NCBI GenBank assembly: GCA_964057225.1
Contig: OZ059900.1
Location: 24,319,638-24,383,637, forward strand
Direction: 5' to 3'
Length of the DNA stretch: 64,000 bases
Source: Auanema rhodensis
Taxonomy: Eukaryota > Nematoda > Chromadorea > Rhabditida > Rhabditidae
Made by a program: the position numbers and the translations under genes. The notes beneath the pieces are model-generated. The model was not told the DNA's origin. It ran no database searches and worked only from the letters and a program-made list of their open reading frames with translations. Positions 61,793 through 64,000 of the stretch are shown in pieces. Each line of letters opens with the position of its first letter. Position 1 is the first letter of the stretch.

Positions 61793-64000
61793 AAATTTCC
61801 AAAAACTGGTTTTCCAGCATAATAAAATATTTCTCATGGGAAATACTGTGTTTTTGTATTTTTATAGTGTTCAGCATGTAAAATGCTTAATTTTAGTATG
61901 TAACACGCTGAAATTCGTTGCATTTGACGACTCATATGAACAAAAATCGATTTAATCAATATAAGCCATAAGGGGCGTGCCCTCAGAATATGCTAATTTC
62001 CTTAATTTTCTAACCCCTGTTTTTTGTCGTGAAAGTGGAACTAGACGTTGTAGGAACAATTTTGAGCTAGGTTTCATTGACATTGCATGAGTTTGAACAC
62101 ATGAAATCGTAAGTCAAAACCTTGTTTACAGCGAAATTTCCAAAAACTGGTTTTCCAGCATAATAAAATATTTCTCATAGGAAATACTGTGTTTTTGTAT
62201 TTTTCTAGTGTTCAGCATGTAAAATACTTCATTTTAGTATGTAACACGCTGAAATTCGTTGCATTTGACGACTCATATGAACAAAAATCGATTTAATCAA
62301 TATTAGCCATAAGGGGCGTGCCCTCAGAATATGCTAATTTCCTTAATTTTCTAACCCCTGTTTTTTTGTCGTGAAAGTGGAATTAGACGTTGTAGGAACA
62401 ATTTTGAGCTAGGTTTCATTGACATTGCATGAGTTTGAACACATGAAATCGTAAGTCAAAACCTTGTTTACAGCGAAATTTCCAAAAACTGGTTTTCCAG
62501 CATAATAAAATATTTCTCATGGGAAATACTGTGTTTTTGTATTTTTCTAGTGTTCAGCATGTAAAATGCTTCATTTTAGTATGTAACACGCTGAAATTCG
62601 TTGCATTTGACGACTCATATGAACAAAAATCGATTTAATCAATATTAGCCATAAGGGGCGTGCCCTCAGAATATGCTAATTTCCTAAATTTTCTAACCCC
62701 TGTTTTTTTGTCGTGAAAGTGGAACTAGACGTTGTAGGAACAATTTTGAGCTAGGTTTCATTGACATTGCATGAGTTTGAACACATGAAATCGTAAGTCA
62801 AAACCTTGTTTACAGCGAAATTTCCAAAAACTGGTTTTCCAGCATAATAAAATATTTCTCATGGGAAAAACTGTGTTTTTGTATTTTTCTAGTGTTCAGC
62901 TTGTAAAATGCTTCATTTTAGTATGTAACACGCTGAAATTTGTTGCATTTGACGACTCATATGAACAAAAATCGATTTAATCAATATTAGCCATAAGGGG
63001 CGTGCCCTCAGAATATGCTAATTTCCTTAATTTTGTAACCCCTGTTTTTTTGTCGTGAAAGTGGAACTAGACGTTGTACGAACAATTTTGAGCTAGGTTT
63101 CATTGACATTGCATGAGTTTGAACACATGAAATCGTAAGTCAAAACCTTGTTTACAGCGAAATTTCCAAAAACTGGTTTTCCAGCATAATAAAATATTTC
63201 TCATGGGAAATACTGTGTTTTTGTATTTTTCTAGTGTTCAGCATGTAAAATGCTTCATTTTAGTATGTAACACGCTAAAATTCGTTGCATTTGACGACTC
63301 ATATGAACAAAAATCGATTTAATCAATATTAGCCATAAGGGGCGTGCCCTCAGAATATGCTAATTTCCTTAATTTTCTAACCCCTGTTTTTTTGTCGTGA
63401 AAGTGGAATTAGACGTTGTAGGAACAATTTTGAGCTAGGTTTCATTGACATTGCATGAGTTTGAGCACATGAAATCGTAAGTCAAAACCTTGTTTACAGC
63501 GAAATTTCCAAAAACTGGTTTTCCAGCATAATAAAATATTTCTCATGGGAAATACTGTGTTTTTGTATTTTTCTAGTGTTCAGCATGTAAAATACTTCAT
63601 TTTAGTATGTAACACTCTGAAATTCGTTGCATTTGACGACTCATATGAACAAAAATCGATTTAATCAATATTAGCCATAAGGGGCGTGCCCTCAGAATGT
63701 GCTAATTTCCTTAATTTTCTAACCCCTGTTTTTTTGTCGTGAAAGTGGAATTAGACGTTGTAGGAACAATTTTGAGCTAGGTTTCATTGACATTGCATGA
63801 GTTTGAACACATGAAATCGTAAGTCAAAACCTTGTTTACAGCGAACTTTCCAAAAACTGGTTTTCCAGCATAATAAAATATTTCTCATGGGAAATACTGT
63901 GTTTTTGTATTTTTATAGTGTTCAGCATGTAAAATGCTTCATTTTAGTATGTAACACCCTGAAATTCGTTTCATTTGACGACTCATATGAACAAAAATCG
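61793..64000. repeat. Satellite block, monomers 182-188 (last one cut by window end)
   Basis: Starts are 61793, 62134, 62476, 62818, 63160, 63502 and 63844. 61793 has 'gcttaatttt' and 'ataagccataagg'; 62134 has 'ctcatagg'; 62818 is the 'agcttgt/atttgttg' type with a private 'ttttgtaacc'; 63160 has 'gagcacatg'; 63502 has 'acactctg' with 'gaatgtgc'. The final partial unit (63844-64000) is the 'aacttt/tatag/caccctg/cgtttc' type. The array clearly continues past the window. Confidence 0.9.

Larger units (their letters stand above)
1..64000. repeat. Satellite DNA array, ~342-bp monomer, spans whole window
   Basis: A single repeat unit recurs head to tail, always in the same orientation, with no unrelated sequence between copies. 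Boundaries were placed at 'aaatttcc' following 'ttgtttacagcg', and starts were tracked from 1 to 63844. There are 187 monomers plus a partial one; lengths are 340-342 bp except one of 281 bp. Composition is about 34% G+C. Sense and antisense frames are closed by stops in every unit. Copies differ at a modest set of recurrent diagnostic sites, and the same variant combinations recur at multi-monomer spacing, so the array has higher-order structure. Uninterrupted arrays of this kind are characteristic of eukaryotic centromeric or pericentromeric heterochromatin. That location is inferred, since neither array edge is in the window. The family name and species cannot be fixed from the sequence alone. 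Confidence 0.98.

Noticed and set aside
1-64000. CRISPR array
   Set aside because: The repeats are contiguous ~342-bp units without distinct spacers; there are no short direct repeats separated by unique sequence and no cas genes.
1-64000. Tandem rRNA, 5S or histone gene cluster
   Set aside because: The unit is too short and AT-rich, has no recognisable rRNA or 5S internal control sequence and no open frame of histone length.
1-64000. Transposon or LTR-derived tandem repeat
   Set aside because: No terminal inverted repeats, target-site duplications, reverse transcriptase or transposase coding sequence were seen. An origin from a mobile element cannot be excluded but nothing supports it.
1-64000. 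Naming the satellite as a specific known family (for example a ~340-bp Tribolium satellite)
   Set aside because: Length and base composition fit, but I cannot recall a consensus reliably enough to match the sequence, and several unrelated taxa have AT-rich ~340-bp satellites. A database search would decide.

Overview
The window is one uninterrupted satellite DNA array. I found no protein-coding gene, RNA gene, mobile element, CRISPR array or unique flanking sequence. From base 1 to base 64000 a repeat unit of about 342 bp runs head to tail on one strand. I counted 187 monomers plus the first 157 bp of a 188th. Most are 342, 341 or 340 bp, with length set mainly by a T-run (T6, T7, rarely T8) and a few 1-bp indels. 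One monomer (61512-61792) is 281 bp because of a 61-bp internal deletion. The unit is about 34% G+C by hand count. I set the monomer start at 'aaatttcc', just after 'ttgtttacagcg', so monomer 1 is 1-342.

The organism is a eukaryote. Tens of kilobases of homogenised ~340-bp monomers with multi-monomer higher-order repeats (HORs) is typical of centromeric or pericentromeric heterochromatin. The unit is close to two nucleosomal lengths, and AT-rich ~170/~340-bp satellites are known in insects, including Tribolium beetles. I cannot match this sequence to a named satellite by eye. CpG is not depleted (9 per monomer, close to expectation), which fits an animal with little germline methylation such as many insects, but does not prove it.

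Layout: the array has two main variant domains. The left domain (1-29396) holds monomers marked by 'aacttt' with 'gttttgttg', 'aaaattcc' with 'tttccagtata', 'acaggctg', 'gtgtaacta' and 'gaacagttt'. It contains a 9-monomer duplication (3760-9909), a 5-monomer-period duplication (11961-15038), a 7-monomer HOR of 2394 bp (16748-25980) and a 5-monomer tandem duplication of 1708 bp (25981-29396). The right domain (29397-64000) holds monomers marked by 'caccctg' with 'cgtttc', 'gtaaaacac' with 'agccatagagg', 'gggtaaaac' with 'aaccaaaat', 'gagcaagg' and 'ggaattag'. It contains a 4-monomer duplication (31790-34183), a 9-monomer HOR of about 3074 bp (32816-38962), dimer and hexamer patterns (39989-43408), a trimer duplication (45116-47161), a 5-monomer duplication of 1710 bp (55018-58437) and several block copies 5-9 kb apart. 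A patch at 52629-53654 carries left-domain markers inside the right domain.

This pattern suggests repeated unequal exchange and gene conversion at several scales. The only open frame in the 60-codon range (minus strand, 53750-53944) is a by-product of a chimeric monomer and is not called as a gene. Within the monomer there is an imperfect dyad (positions 78-120), a 10-bp palindrome around a ClaI site (152-161), a short GC-rich hairpin (181-190) and a nearly invariant 3' segment (about 281-342). No new enzymatic or defence system is visible. What deserves attention is the HOR architecture.
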